A stretch of DNA of 64,000 bases from Chryseobacterium tructae (GTDB lineage: Bacteria > Bacteroidota > Bacteroidia > Flavobacteriales > Weeksellaceae), in contig NZ_JAUFQR010000001.1 of the NCBI RefSeq assembly GCF_030409875.1, positions 1,922,001 through 1,986,000 on the forward strand, read 5' to 3'. Position numbers and translations under genes: made by a program. Below the pieces are notes generated by a model. The model was given only the letters and a program-made list of their open reading frames with translations. It searched no databases and had not been told where the DNA came from. Of the stretch, positions 9,312 through 17,858 are shown piece by piece. Numbering within the stretch: the first letter of the stretch is position 1; every line of letters starts with the position of its first letter.

Positions 9312-9327
9312 AGTATATTTGTATACT
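9312..9327 (+). promoter_or_regulatory. Probable -7 box within a short inverted repeat upstream of the MarR gene
   Basis: TATATTTG at 9314-9321 fits the Bacteroidota -7 consensus TAnnTTTG and lies 19 bases before ATG 9340. It sits inside the inverted repeat AGTATA-tttg-TATACT, which could be the binding site of the MarR protein itself. A near copy of the left part (aaagtatatttata) lies 24 bases upstream. The -33 element is not clear. Confidence 0.5.
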
Positions 9328-9339
9328 AATTTATTTTAT

Positions 9340-9996
9340 ATGAATTTTGATCTTATAAAAGCAGTTGTTGAGCTTGTTCAGCAATTCATGGAACAGAATG
9401 AAGATAAAGTGCAATATAGTGACGATCTTCAGGGATTTACACAATGGATCAATGTTTCTTCGAAATCTTATTCTGGGCAGGAACATCCGGATTGGGTAGG
9501 AAAGGAATTAGGAAGAAGTTCTGATAGTATCATCAATACCTTATTGATAAGAATGGGAAGGTATGCAAAAACGTACTCACGTTCAATTGGTAATTCCGTT
9601 TTTTCAAGCCAAGATGATTTTATTTATCTGATAATCCTGAAAACCATGGGAGCTCTGACAAAAATGGAACTCATAAGATATAATGCTAGTGAGAAATCTT
9701 CCGGCATACTTATTATTAACCGCTTGATCCGTAATGGCTGGGCTGAACAGACCGTCTCCTATAAAGATAGAAGGATCAAACATATTCAGATAACTGAAAA
9801 AGGACTTTCTGTGCTGGATGAGCACATGGATGAAATCCGTAAAGCTTCAAGGGTGGTAGTGGGAAATCTGAACCATTCTGAACAAATGCTGCTTATTGCT
9901 ATACTTTCTAAATTGGATGAATTTCATGATTCTTTTTACCGTATGAATATCGAAGCCAAAGATTTGCTGGATATTGTCTACAATAGACTGAATTGA
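9340..9996 (+). CDS. MarR family transcriptional regulator
   Basis: The winged-helix core is recognisable in the centre: LGRSSDSIINTLLIRMGRYA, then LIRYNASEKSSGILIINRLI as recognition region and the wing RRIKHIQITEKG. A C-terminal dimerisation helix pair follows. ATG 9340 is preferred over one at 9319, because it follows the -7 box at normal spacing. It begins an operon-like run: crtI starts 40 bases after its stop. Regulation of the carotenoid genes is likely by position. A remnant of a second, related MarR gene lies at the other end of the operon (14247-14614). Confidence 0.8.
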   Translation: MNFDLIKAVVELVQQFMEQNEDKVQYSDDLQGFTQWINVSSKSYSGQEHPDWVGKELGRSSDSIINTLLIRMGRYAKTYSRSIGNSVFSSQDDFIYLIILKTMGALTKMELIRYNASEKSSGILIINRLIRNGWAEQTVSYKDRRIKHIQITEKGLSVLDEHMDEIRKASRVVVGNLNHSEQMLLIAILSKLDEFHDSFYRMNIEAKDLLDIVYNRLN

Positions 9997-10036
9997 TAAC
10001 TAAGAGAGTCTGTTAAAAACTATTAAATAAACAACA

Positions 10037-11527
10037 ATGAATACTGGAAACTTAAGAAAGAAAATTGCGGTGATAGGTTCCGGATTTTCCGGAATCTCAG
10101 CGGCAGCTTATGCAGCAAAATCAGGTAATGAAGTACACGTATTTGAAAAGCACTCTCAACCAGGTGGGCGTGCAAGACAATTTAAAACAGATGAAGGATA
10201 TGTTTTTGATATGGGGCCAAGCTGGTACTGGATGCCCGATATTATAGATGGGTTTTTTAGTGATTTTGGGTGTAAAGCATCCGATTTTTTTAATCTTGTT
10301 TCTTTGGATCCTCAGTTTGAAATGGTTTTTTCAGAAGAAAAAATTGCAGTTCCCAAGAAAAATGAAGACATCCGCAAGCTCTTTGAAAAAATAGAAACCG
10401 GTGCGGCTATGCAATACGACAAGTTTATGCAGTCTGCCCAATTTAAATATGAGGTAGGAATGAAAGAATTTGTAACAAAACCTTGTTATAACTGGTTGGA
10501 ATTTGCTTCTTTAAAAATAGCGGAAAGTGCACTAAAGCTTGATCTTTTAAGCAATTTCAGAAAATATGTTTCAGGATATTTTACGGATCCCAAACTCAAA
10601 TCTTTAATGGAATTTCCGGTTATATTTCTTGGAGCTTCCCCAAAGAATATTCCAGCCCTATACAGTCTTATGAATTACGGAGGCTATGTTTTGGGAACAA
10701 AATACCCAATGGGAGGGTTTTGTCAGCTTGTTCTCGCCATGAAGGAAGTAGCGGAAAAGCAGGGAGCAATCTTTCATTTTAATCACGAAGTACAAAAAAT
10801 CAATACAGAAAACGGAAAGGTATCTTCCATAACAATTGATGGTGAAACATATGAGTTTGATGCCGTAATTGCTTCCTCAGATTATCATCATACGGAGACG
10901 TTACTCCCAAAATCTCTCAGAAACTATAACGAAAAATATTGGAAGACGAAAACCTTTGCTCCTTCATGTCTTATCTATTATCTTGGGATCAAAGGAAAAA
11001 TTCCTCATATAAAGCATCATACTCTGTTTTTTGAAAACGAACTTGACAATCATATAGGCTGTATCTATGAAAATAAGCAATGGCCATCTGAGCCGCTTTT
11101 CTATACCTGTTGCCCATCTAAAACAGATCCGGAGGTAGCGCCTGAAGATTGTGAAAATCTCTTTTTGCTTTTACCCCTTGCTCCTGGAATACATGATGAA
11201 GAATCTATCAGAGAAAAATACCTGATGGAGATGCTTAAGCGAATTGAAAAGCATACCGGTGATACTGATCTTATTTCCAGAATAGAATACAAAAGAAGCT
11301 ACTGTGTAAGTGATTTTATTTCCGATTATAATGCCTATGAAGGTAATGCCTACGGACTATCCAATACTTTATCACAGACAGCTGTCTTAAAACCCAAAAT
11401 AAGAAACAGAAAGATCAGAAATCTTTTTTATACAGGGCAGTTAACCGTTCCCGGTCCTGGTGTTCCGCCATCGATAATTTCCGGAAAAATTGTAGCGACT
11501 GAAGTCAGTAAACTAAAAATAAAATAA
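10037..11527 (+). CDS. crtI: Phytoene desaturase
   Basis: The 496-residue flavoprotein has the N-terminal Rossmann motif AVIGSGFSGISAAAYAAKSG and the following FEKHSQPGGRARQF, both diagnostic of CrtI-type desaturases. The C-terminal FAD-binding segment is NLFYTGQLTVPGPGVPPSII. The enzyme converts phytoene to lycopene by stepwise desaturation. It precedes crtB by one base, the standard order in flavobacterial carotenoid clusters. Length and motifs are normal and nothing is missing. Confidence 0.93.
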   Translation: MNTGNLRKKIAVIGSGFSGISAAAYAAKSGNEVHVFEKHSQPGGRARQFKTDEGYVFDMGPSWYWMPDIIDGFFSDFGCKASDFFNLVSLDPQFEMVFSEEKIAVPKKNEDIRKLFEKIETGAAMQYDKFMQSAQFKYEVGMKEFVTKPCYNWLEFASLKIAESALKLDLLSNFRKYVSGYFTDPKLKSLMEFPVIFLGASPKNIPALYSLMNYGGYVLGTKYPMGGFCQLVLAMKEVAEKQGAIFHFNHEVQKINTENGKVSSITIDGETYEFDAVIASSDYHHTETLLPKSLRNYNEKYWKTKTFAPSCLIYYLGIKGKIPHIKHHTLFFENELDNHIGCIYENKQWPSEPLFYTCCPSKTDPEVAPEDCENLFLLLPLAPGIHDEESIREKYLMEMLKRIEKHTGDTDLISRIEYKRSYCVSDFISDYNAYEGNAYGLSNTLSQTAVLKPKIRNRKIRNLFYTGQLTVPGPGVPPSIISGKIVATEVSKLKIK

Positions 11528-11528
11528 T

Positions 11529-12365
11529 ATGAAAAAATTGTTTGATGAATTGTCTTACGAAGTGAGTAAGTACACTACGCAAAAATACAGTACCAGTTTT
11601 TCATTGGGAATACTGGCGTTGAAGCCTTCCATCAGACCTGCTGTTTATGCTGTTTACGGGTATGTGCGCCTGGCAGATGAAATTGTAGATAGCTTTCATG
11701 GCTATGATAAAGAGAAACTTCTGAAGAGATTAAAGTCTGAAACCTATCAGGCGCTTGAAGATGGTATATCACTAAATCCTATTTTGCATTCATTTCAGGA
11801 AACCGTTCGTAAGTATGATATAAACAGACAGCTCATTGATCAGTTCTTACACAGTATGGAAATGGATCTTCATAAAATTGATTATAACTCCGAATTGTAT
11901 AAAGAGTACATCTATGGATCTGCGGAAGTTGTAGGACTGATGTGTCTGCAGATATTCACAGAAGGTGATAAACAGCAGTATAAGAAACTGAAACCCTTTG
12001 CCATGAAATTAGGATCTGCTTTTCAGAAAGTTAATTTTTTACGGGATCTGAAAGATGATTATCAAATTTTAGGAAGAACTTATTTTCCGTTCCTGAATAT
12101 GTCAGTCTTTGATAATAACGTTAAAACGCTGATTGAAAAGGAAATTGAAGAAGAATTCAAAGAAGCGTTGCTGGGAATTAAAAAACTCCCGGGCTCATCC
12201 ATTTTCGGAGTATACCTAGCCTACAGATATTACCTTTCCCTGTTTGAAAAAATAAAAAAAACAAGCTCCCAGAATATATTACAGCAAAGAATCAGAATTG
12301 CTAACTCACAAAAGCTGTTGGTTGCTTTCAAAAGCTATATTCGCTACAAATCAGCTTATTTCTGA
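11529..12365 (+). CDS. crtB: Phytoene synthase
   Basis: A 278-residue squalene/phytoene synthase family enzyme. The two Asp-rich prenyl-diphosphate sites are visible as LADEIVDSFHG near residue 50 and FLRDLKDDYQILGRTYFP near residue 170. It condenses two geranylgeranyl diphosphates to phytoene. It is directly downstream of crtI (one base between stop and start), so the two are co-translated. Confidence 0.93.
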   Translation: MKKLFDELSYEVSKYTTQKYSTSFSLGILALKPSIRPAVYAVYGYVRLADEIVDSFHGYDKEKLLKRLKSETYQALEDGISLNPILHSFQETVRKYDINRQLIDQFLHSMEMDLHKIDYNSELYKEYIYGSAEVVGLMCLQIFTEGDKQQYKKLKPFAMKLGSAFQKVNFLRDLKDDYQILGRTYFPFLNMSVFDNNVKTLIEKEIEEEFKEALLGIKKLPGSSIFGVYLAYRYYLSLFEKIKKTSSQNILQQRIRIANSQKLLVAFKSYIRYKSAYF

Positions 12366-12423
12366 TTGTAGAATTCCGTTTAAAAATGATTTTTTGGAGC
12401 GTTTAACAATCAATAAAAAATAA

Positions 12424-12897
12424 ATGATGTACAGATTATACAGAGAACAACAGCTGGGCTGCAATATTGAAACGGCATGGAAGTTTTTTTCATCCCCTCA
12501 TAATTTATCAGAAATCACCCCAGAGAGTATGGGGTTTGTGGTTCTTTCTGATGTGAAGGATAAGCCTATTTTTAAAGGAATGGAAATAGATTATACAGTC
12601 TCTCCTTTATTGGGGATTCCCATGAGGTGGAAAACCATTATCAGACAGGTTGAAGATTATAAAAGTTTTACAGACTTTCAGAAAGAAGGTCCATATAAGC
12701 ACTGGAATCATTTTCATGAATTTATTCCTAACGAGCATGGAGTACTCATGAAAGATACCTTAGACTATGAACTTCCAATGGGGATTTTAGGTAAAATAGC
12801 TCATCAGTTATTTGTAAAGGAAAAGCTTAAAAGTATTTTCGATTTCAGATACAGGGTTTTGAATAATCTTTTTAACGATAAACATAAAGAATCATGA
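12424..12897 (+). CDS. SRPBCC (START-like) family protein of the carotenoid operon
   Basis: The 157-residue protein looks like an SRPBCC/ligand-binding START-like fold: REQQLGCNIETAWKFFSSPH opening, ITPESMGFVVLSD, then GIPMRWKTIIRQVEDYKSFT and HEFIPNEHGVLMKDTLDYEL. Homologues lie between crtB and crtZ in flavobacterial clusters, where their job is not established; binding or handing over a hydrophobic intermediate is a guess. It overlaps crtZ by 4 bases, so the two are translationally coupled. Starts at 12424 and 12427 are equivalent. Confidence 0.8.
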   Translation: MMYRLYREQQLGCNIETAWKFFSSPHNLSEITPESMGFVVLSDVKDKPIFKGMEIDYTVSPLLGIPMRWKTIIRQVEDYKSFTDFQKEGPYKHWNHFHEFIPNEHGVLMKDTLDYELPMGILGKIAHQLFVKEKLKSIFDFRYRVLNNLFNDKHKES

Positions 12898-13346
12898 ATG
12901 TTCTGATCGTTTTGGGAGTTTTTGTTTCCATGGAAGGAGCTACATGGCTTATTCACCGGTATATTATGCATGGTTTCCTGTGGAGCCTGCACCGGGATCA
13001 TCATGATCACAGCCATGACGGCCAATTAGAAAAAAATGATTGGTTCTTTTTCATTTTTGCAAGCCCGGCTATTGCCTTATTGTATCTGGGAGTACAACAG
13101 GATTTTAGTTATTGGTTTTTTATCGGTCTGGGAATAAGCCTTTACGGCATGGCCTATTTCTTTGTGCATGATATTTTTATTCATCAGAGGGCTAAGATTT
13201 TTACTAAAACAAAGAATCCGTACTTTCTTGCTATCAGACGTGCTCATAAGCAGCATCACAAACATCTGGGAAAAGAAGATGGAGAATGTTTCGGTTTTTT
13301 GTGGGTGCCTGTTAAATATTTTAAAATGTATTTCAATAAAAAATGA
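12894..13346 (+). CDS. crtZ: Beta-carotene hydroxylase
   Basis: A 150-residue membrane di-iron hydroxylase of the fatty-acid hydroxylase superfamily. The histidine clusters are clear: HRYIMHG, HRDHHDHSH, HDIFIHQR and RRAHKQHHKH. It should add 3-hydroxy groups to beta-carotene, giving zeaxanthin. Four hydrophobic segments are present. The start overlaps the SRPBCC gene and the stop overlaps the lycopene cyclase start (ATGA), so this part of the operon is translationally coupled. Confidence 0.92.
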   Translation: MNVLIVLGVFVSMEGATWLIHRYIMHGFLWSLHRDHHDHSHDGQLEKNDWFFFIFASPAIALLYLGVQQDFSYWFFIGLGISLYGMAYFFVHDIFIHQRAKIFTKTKNPYFLAIRRAHKQHHKHLGKEDGECFGFLWVPVKYFKMYFNKK

Positions 13347-14032
13347 TGCCTTATACTTACATACTGATTAACTTTTTCACCGTGATTATCTGCTTTTTGG
13401 CATCTTTTGACGGAAGAATACAGTTTAATAAACTTTTTGGAAAATTTTTGCTGTCATCCACCATTGTAGCCATTCCTTTTATTGCCTGGGATATTTGGTT
13501 CACAGCAAAAGGAGTATGGTGGTTTGATCTCAATTATACCTTAGGATTTAAAATAGCGGGACTTCCAGTAGAGGAATGGCTGTTTTTTTATTGTATTCCC
13601 TTCGCTTGTGTTTTTACTTATTATTGCCTTGAAAAGTATTTTAATCTGGGCTGGATGAGTGCTTTTAATAATCTCATTGTATTTACTTCTTTTATTGTTC
13701 TTTGTGTTGTAGGGCTACATTATTATGAAAGAATATATACTTTACTGACAGTAATTGTAACCATACTTACACTTGGTTATCTTCATTTTATCGCTAAAAA
13801 ACAATGGTTAGGCAAAGCCAGCTTTGTATATCTGGTTCTGATGCCTGGTTTTTTTGCTGTGAATGGGATACTGACAGGCTCATTAATTTCTTCACCGGTT
13901 GTTAATTATAATCCTGATGATTTTTTAGGCATTAGAATGGGAACGATTCCTGTTGAAGATGCCGTCTATGGCTACAGCCAGTTTTTACTCAATATTTATT
14001 TCTTTAAAAAAATAACTAAAAATGAAAAATAG
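13343..14032 (+). CDS. crtY: Fused CrtYc-CrtYd-type lycopene beta-cyclase
   Basis: The 229-residue protein has about six hydrophobic segments and two lycopene cyclase domains in one chain. Each carries the P-x-E-[ED] motif: LPVEEWLFF near residue 75 and IPVEDAVYGY near residue 210. This is the fused form of the heterodimeric actinobacterial CrtYc/CrtYd and is common in Bacteroidota. It cyclises lycopene to beta-carotene, feeding CrtZ. Its start overlaps crtZ (ATGATG) and its end overlaps the truncated lipocalin gene by 11 bases. Confidence 0.9.
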   Translation: MMPYTYILINFFTVIICFLASFDGRIQFNKLFGKFLLSSTIVAIPFIAWDIWFTAKGVWWFDLNYTLGFKIAGLPVEEWLFFYCIPFACVFTYYCLEKYFNLGWMSAFNNLIVFTSFIVLCVVGLHYYERIYTLLTVIVTILTLGYLHFIAKKQWLGKASFVYLVLMPGFFAVNGILTGSLISSPVVNYNPDDFLGIRMGTIPVEDAVYGYSQFLLNIYFFKKITKNEK

Positions 14033-14250
14033 AACAATTCTTATAGTCATACTATGCTTCGTGTTTTTAAATAGTATGACTTCCTGTTCCTTTATGCCTG
14101 AGAAAGCTCAGCCTGTCAGACAATTTGATGTCAATCGGTATTTAGGTAAATGGTATGAAATAGCAAGATTCGATTATTATTTTGAAAAAGATTTTGATAA
14201 TGCAATGGCTCAGTACAACCTTAATGCGGATGGAAGTGTAAAAGCTTTTG
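14022..14250 (+). pseudogene. Lipocalin (Blc-like) lipoprotein, truncated after about 75 residues
   Basis: It starts inside the cyclase gene with a lipoprotein signal (FLNSMTSCSFMP). The first lipocalin motif follows (VNRYLGKWYEIARFDYYFEK). Normal lipocalins of this family have about 170-180 residues. Here homology ends near 14250 after NADGSVKAF, where the sequence switches in frame into a MarR remnant whose TAA at 14262-14264 ends the chain. A DNA junction has therefore replaced the rest of the gene. The intact version would be the last gene of the carotenoid operon, perhaps for outer-membrane lipid handling. Confidence 0.7.
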
Positions 14251-14614
14251 GTGAAATGACTTAAATGGCACTTATCAAAAAAAAATATTCATGATAAGCC
14301 AGTAGGTATACTTATTATTGCTAGACTACTTCGTCAGAAACTTGTAGAGCAGAAAGAATGTGACATGAACAAAAGAAGTAAGCTCATCCGTATTTCAGAA
14401 AAGGGACCGGTTGTTATTGAAAGACAAATGGAAAAAATTCGTCAGGCAACAAATATTGTTGCCGGAAACCTTACCCATAACATAAAGAAAAGATGGACCT
14501 TATCCGTATTCTAAATAAGCTCGATGCTTTTCATTATCCCATTTTTTCACGAAATATTCATTCTGATGAACTTATCAATACCGTATACGAAGAGTATGCA
14601 TTCAAAAACTCATA
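14247..14614 (+). pseudogene. C-terminal remnant of a second MarR family regulator
   Basis: Joining frames gives GEMT-stop-MALIK, then DKPVGILIIARLLRQKLVEQ, then RSKLIRISEKG, and finally MDLIRILNKLDAFHYPIFSR. This lines up with the second half of the intact MarR protein at 9340 (LTKMELIRYN, ILIINRLIRNGWAEQ, IQITEKG, LIAILSKLDEFHDSFYRM). The remnant has an in-frame TAA at 14262 and frameshifts near 14275 and 14485. It is dead. Its position means that MarR-like DNA lies on both sides of the carotenoid genes. Confidence 0.65.
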
Positions 14615-14779
14615 ACTTTATGCTATAAATTTTGATCGATTGTCAGTTTATGGCGTTTAGCCATTGTTTTGGCTTGTTGTATAATTATTTGATCAAGCTG
14701 AGGATGGCCTATAATAATTGTTTATGTATTGAATAACAGATAAAAATTGAAAACTACCAAGATCATAAAATATAATGAG

Positions 14780-15673
14780 TTATTCCGGTTGAATAATAAC
14801 GAACCTTACGAAAGGAAATTCGTTTTTAATATGCTCACGAATACGGTGTATGGCCTCTGTGATCTCTTCTGTATCCAGATGATCTTCAAAATCGATGATC
14901 AGCATCAATACCACTTCTTCAGGTGACTGGTATGTAGAAAGAATATTTTTTGTTCTGACTACAGCACTATCTTTTTCAGCCAGTTTAGCAATCTTTTCTC
15001 TTGTTTCAGGTGCTATGCCTTCACCCATCAGAAGGCTCCTGCTTTCCCTGGCCAGAATAAGCGAGACAAAAACCAGCATTAACCCTACGATTACCGATGC
15101 CAGCCCATCCAATTCAGGAATTTGTAACCAGTGGCTGATCCCCATTAATATCATAACAACAAGCAGACCGGCTACTGCGGCACCATCTTCAAAAACTACA
15201 AGAAAGCTTCCCGGATCTTTGCTTTTGATGATCGCATCCCACCATCTCAACCCGTTACGGGTTTTGTTAAATTCTTTTACAGCGATAAACAAAGAGGTAC
15301 CCTCGAAAATAAGGGAAAGTATCAATACAATATAATTCCAGAATGGATCTTTCATTACTTCGGGTTCCATAATATGTAAAATTCCCTGATAGATGGATAA
15401 AGCGCCCCCTAAACCAAATATAAGAATTGAAACCACGAAGGACCAGAAATAGAGCTCTTTGCCGTATCCAAATGGATGAGATTCATCTGCAGGCTTCTTG
15501 CTCCTTTTGATTCCATATAAAAGCAGCAGCTGATTCGCGGTATCAACTGTTGAATGAATTCCTTCGGATATCATGGAAGAACTATTGGTAAATGCCCCTG
15601 CAATAAACTTTGTGAGAGCGATCAGTAGGTTAGCGGCAAGTGCACTGTAAATTGATTTGCGATTATTGGCCAT
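14780..15673 (-). CDS. Cation diffusion facilitator (CDF) transporter
   Basis: A 297-residue CDF family protein with six predicted membrane helices. Metal-site helices are SSSMISEGIHSTVDTANQ (TM2) and ELDGLASVIVGLMLVF (TM5, HxxxD replaced by D-x-x-x-S, so not the canonical Zn site). A cytosolic C-terminal domain ends in FPFVRFVIIQPE. HPFGYGKELYFW is the typical CDF loop. It probably exports a divalent metal such as Mn, Fe or Zn; the altered TM5 site argues against a plain zinc assignment. It lies just outside the HTH-DUF3945-TopB module. Confidence 0.85.
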   Translation of the reverse strand: MANNRKSIYSALAANLLIALTKFIAGAFTNSSSMISEGIHSTVDTANQLLLLYGIKRSKKPADESHPFGYGKELYFWSFVVSILIFGLGGALSIYQGILHIMEPEVMKDPFWNYIVLILSLIFEGTSLFIAVKEFNKTRNGLRWWDAIIKSKDPGSFLVVFEDGAAVAGLLVVMILMGISHWLQIPELDGLASVIVGLMLVFVSLILARESRSLLMGEGIAPETREKIAKLAEKDSAVVRTKNILSTYQSPEEVVLMLIIDFEDHLDTEEITEAIHRIREHIKNEFPFVRFVIIQPE

Positions 15674-16004
15674 TAATGATGGATATTAATAAGAGAACAA
15701 TAAAATTACTTCAATACATTAAAACAGATAGATTCCCTATATGAGCTGATGTACTTAAATCATTAATAAAATTATAGCTTTTGTCTCAAAATAAAAAATA
15801 TATGAACAGATACTTAGAATTGAATTTTCGAATTAAAACAATTTTATATCTTCTACTATTATCTTATAGATCAACATATCGATCATTCTTAAGAGCTATT
15901 AAAAAAAATCAGTAAAAATCTTTTCGTGACTACGAAAAAGTAGTGATTTTATATGATTTCTATTGTTCAATTTTACATCACAAGCAATCATAAAAATCAC
16001 AGTT
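15674..16004. other. Intergenic region, possible left boundary of the conjugative element
   Basis: No gene is present. The region separates a chromosomal-looking CDF gene from the first conjugative-element gene. I found no att-like repeat by eye, and no integrase gene is in the window. A short stem, actac-gaaaaa-gtagt, lies at 15932-15947, upstream of the HTH gene. Confidence 0.35.
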
Positions 16005-16286
16005 ATGAATATTGAAAGAACAGAATTTATAGCCTGGATGGAGAGAATTATGGAAAGATTTGACCTACTGAAAGAACAGATGCTTAAGAACCAATCCAGA
16101 TTTATAGAAGTAGACGGAGAGCAGCTTCTGGATAACCAGGATGTTTTACAGCTTTTAAAAATAAGCTCCCGATCATTACAGCGTTACCGGACTGATAAAA
16201 AGCTGCCTTATTATACCATCAGCGGAAAGCTATACTATAAGCTTTCGGATGTCCATCAATTGATCAGAGAATGTTTAAACTCTTAA
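16005..16286 (+). CDS. HTH DNA-binding protein of a conjugative element (excisionase-like)
   Basis: A 93-residue protein with a C-terminal MerR/excisionase-type HTH: LLDNQDVLQLLKISSRSLQR, then YRTDKKLPYYTISGKLYYKL. A helical N-terminus precedes it. Such small proteins are the first gene of the HTH-DUF3945-TopB block in CTnDOT-like elements, where they act in excision or its control. ATG 16005 is taken because it begins the conserved part; an upstream ATG at 15963 adds 14 hydrophobic residues of no apparent use. Confidence 0.8.
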   Translation: MNIERTEFIAWMERIMERFDLLKEQMLKNQSRFIEVDGEQLLDNQDVLQLLKISSRSLQRYRTDKKLPYYTISGKLYYKLSDVHQLIRECLNS

Positions 16287-16383
16287 CGATGATAGGACAT
16301 CCACAGCCAAATCATTCATCACCTTTCCAATCTTTAGGATTCTCTTAATTGATCTATACATTGGTTCCATTAAATGAAATGCA

Positions 16384-17838
16384 ATGGAAAATGAATTGAT
16401 ACCCCCTCAGGAACCCAATGAACTCAAACCAGAAACAGACACACTACTTGTCCTGAACATTCATACCAACCAGGTTGAAATGGTCAAAGGAATTGATCAA
16501 GATGGGAATCTGCAAAAGGTTACTCCACAAGAAAAAAAGGATAATGACCCGCTGATCAGAGTTGATAAACATGGAGATATTTTCTCCAACTTCTTTTCCA
16601 ACTTTTACCGGCAGCTTAAAAACCCAATGCATTTCAACTTTTTCAAAGTTTCAGAATACGATGCTGTTAATATCGCTCAGGATCTTCAGAAGTATGTCGA
16701 TCAGGCATCCCCCGAAGAAAAAGAAAAGCTGAAAGGCTATGAAGTTTTACCACAATATAACAATAATCCAAAAAATCAAAATACAATGGACAACAACACA
16801 GACAATCAGGAATATCGTTTTCAGCCTGAACAGATCGACTGGAAAACGATGGAGAAGTTCGGACTTAATCAGGAGAAGCTTGAAAAAATGAATGCCATGG
16901 ATTCATTACTCAGAGGTTTTAAAACCAATACACTAATTCCCATCACTATTAATCTGGGAACGGCAGTAAGCAAAATGGATGTTCGATTATCTCTTCAAAC
17001 AGGAAATACGGGACAGGTTGCTGTTCATCTGCATGGAATCCGAAAAGAACCTAGCCTCAATAATAAATTCTTAGGGCATCAGTTCAGTGATGAAGACAAA
17101 AAGAATCTTAGAGAGATCGGGAATATGGGCAGGATAGTAGATCTGGTCAATCCTAAAACCGATGAAATCATTCCATCTGTCATCAGCTGTGACCGTTTAA
17201 CCAATGAATTGGTTGCCTATAGAGCGGAGTACATGAAAATTCCTGATGAAATCAAAGGAATACAACTTGATGAACATCAGAAACAAACCTTACTAGAAGG
17301 AGGACCATTGTATCTGGAAGGCATGACCTCTAAAAAAGGTGAACTTTTCGATGCTACCGTTCAGTTCAATGCGGATAAGCGGTATGTGGAATTTTTGTTC
17401 AACAATAGCCAGGCACCGCAACAAAGTCAACAACATTATTATAACCAACAGCAACCTCAACATACGGATAAAGAAGCACCCAAAGTATTCAGAGGAAAAG
17501 AACTGGACGATTCGCAATATGAAAAGTTCAAAGCCGGGCAAACCGTGTACGTTGACGGTCTTACCGATGTTAAAGGTAAAGCCTATCAAGGCTATATTAC
17601 CTTCAATAAAGAAACCTTTAAAACCGATTTCTCCTTCAATCATCCTAATAAGCTCAAAGAAGAGGCAAAACCTACAGAAGATCATAAAACTCAAACTGCG
17701 GTTAACACCCAGGGTAAGACCAATGAAGCTACAAAAAATGTGAAGGAGCCTTTAGAATCAAAACAGCAGCAGCCTGTTAATAAGCAACAGGAGGATCAGC
17801 AAAAGAAGATTAGAAAACCAAGAGGGCAAAAACTATAA
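16384..17838 (+). CDS. DUF3945/DUF4099-type protein of a conjugative element
   Basis: The 484-residue protein has an N-terminal DUF4099-like part (QIDWKTMEKFGLNQEKLEKM near residue 155). Two copies of the DUF3945 repeat follow: GIQLDEHQKQTLLEGGPLYL around 295, and GKELDDSQYEKFKAGQTVYV around 370. The tail is Gln/Lys-rich and disordered. It is found next to topB in Bacteroidota integrative elements; the function is unknown, although nucleic-acid-linked roles have been suggested from context. It lies 20 bases before topB and probably forms an operon with it. Confidence 0.8.
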   Translation: MENELIPPQEPNELKPETDTLLVLNIHTNQVEMVKGIDQDGNLQKVTPQEKKDNDPLIRVDKHGDIFSNFFSNFYRQLKNPMHFNFFKVSEYDAVNIAQDLQKYVDQASPEEKEKLKGYEVLPQYNNNPKNQNTMDNNTDNQEYRFQPEQIDWKTMEKFGLNQEKLEKMNAMDSLLRGFKTNTLIPITINLGTAVSKMDVRLSLQTGNTGQVAVHLHGIRKEPSLNNKFLGHQFSDEDKKNLREIGNMGRIVDLVNPKTDEIIPSVISCDRLTNELVAYRAEYMKIPDEIKGIQLDEHQKQTLLEGGPLYLEGMTSKKGELFDATVQFNADKRYVEFLFNNSQAPQQSQQHYYNQQQPQHTDKEAPKVFRGKELDDSQYEKFKAGQTVYVDGLTDVKGKAYQGYITFNKETFKTDFSFNHPNKLKEEAKPTEDHKTQTAVNTQGKTNEATKNVKEPLESKQQQPVNKQQEDQQKKIRKPRGQKL

Positions 17839-17858
17839 TCAACATCTAAATCCATCAT

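Noticed and set aside
14895..15335. 146-codon plus-strand frame over the CDF gene
   Set aside because: Mirror frame of a well-supported transporter gene; Ser/Thr-rich product with no family.
17293..17743. Overlapping frames on both strands inside the DUF3945 gene
   Set aside because: Shadows of a gene with two visible DUF3945 repeats.
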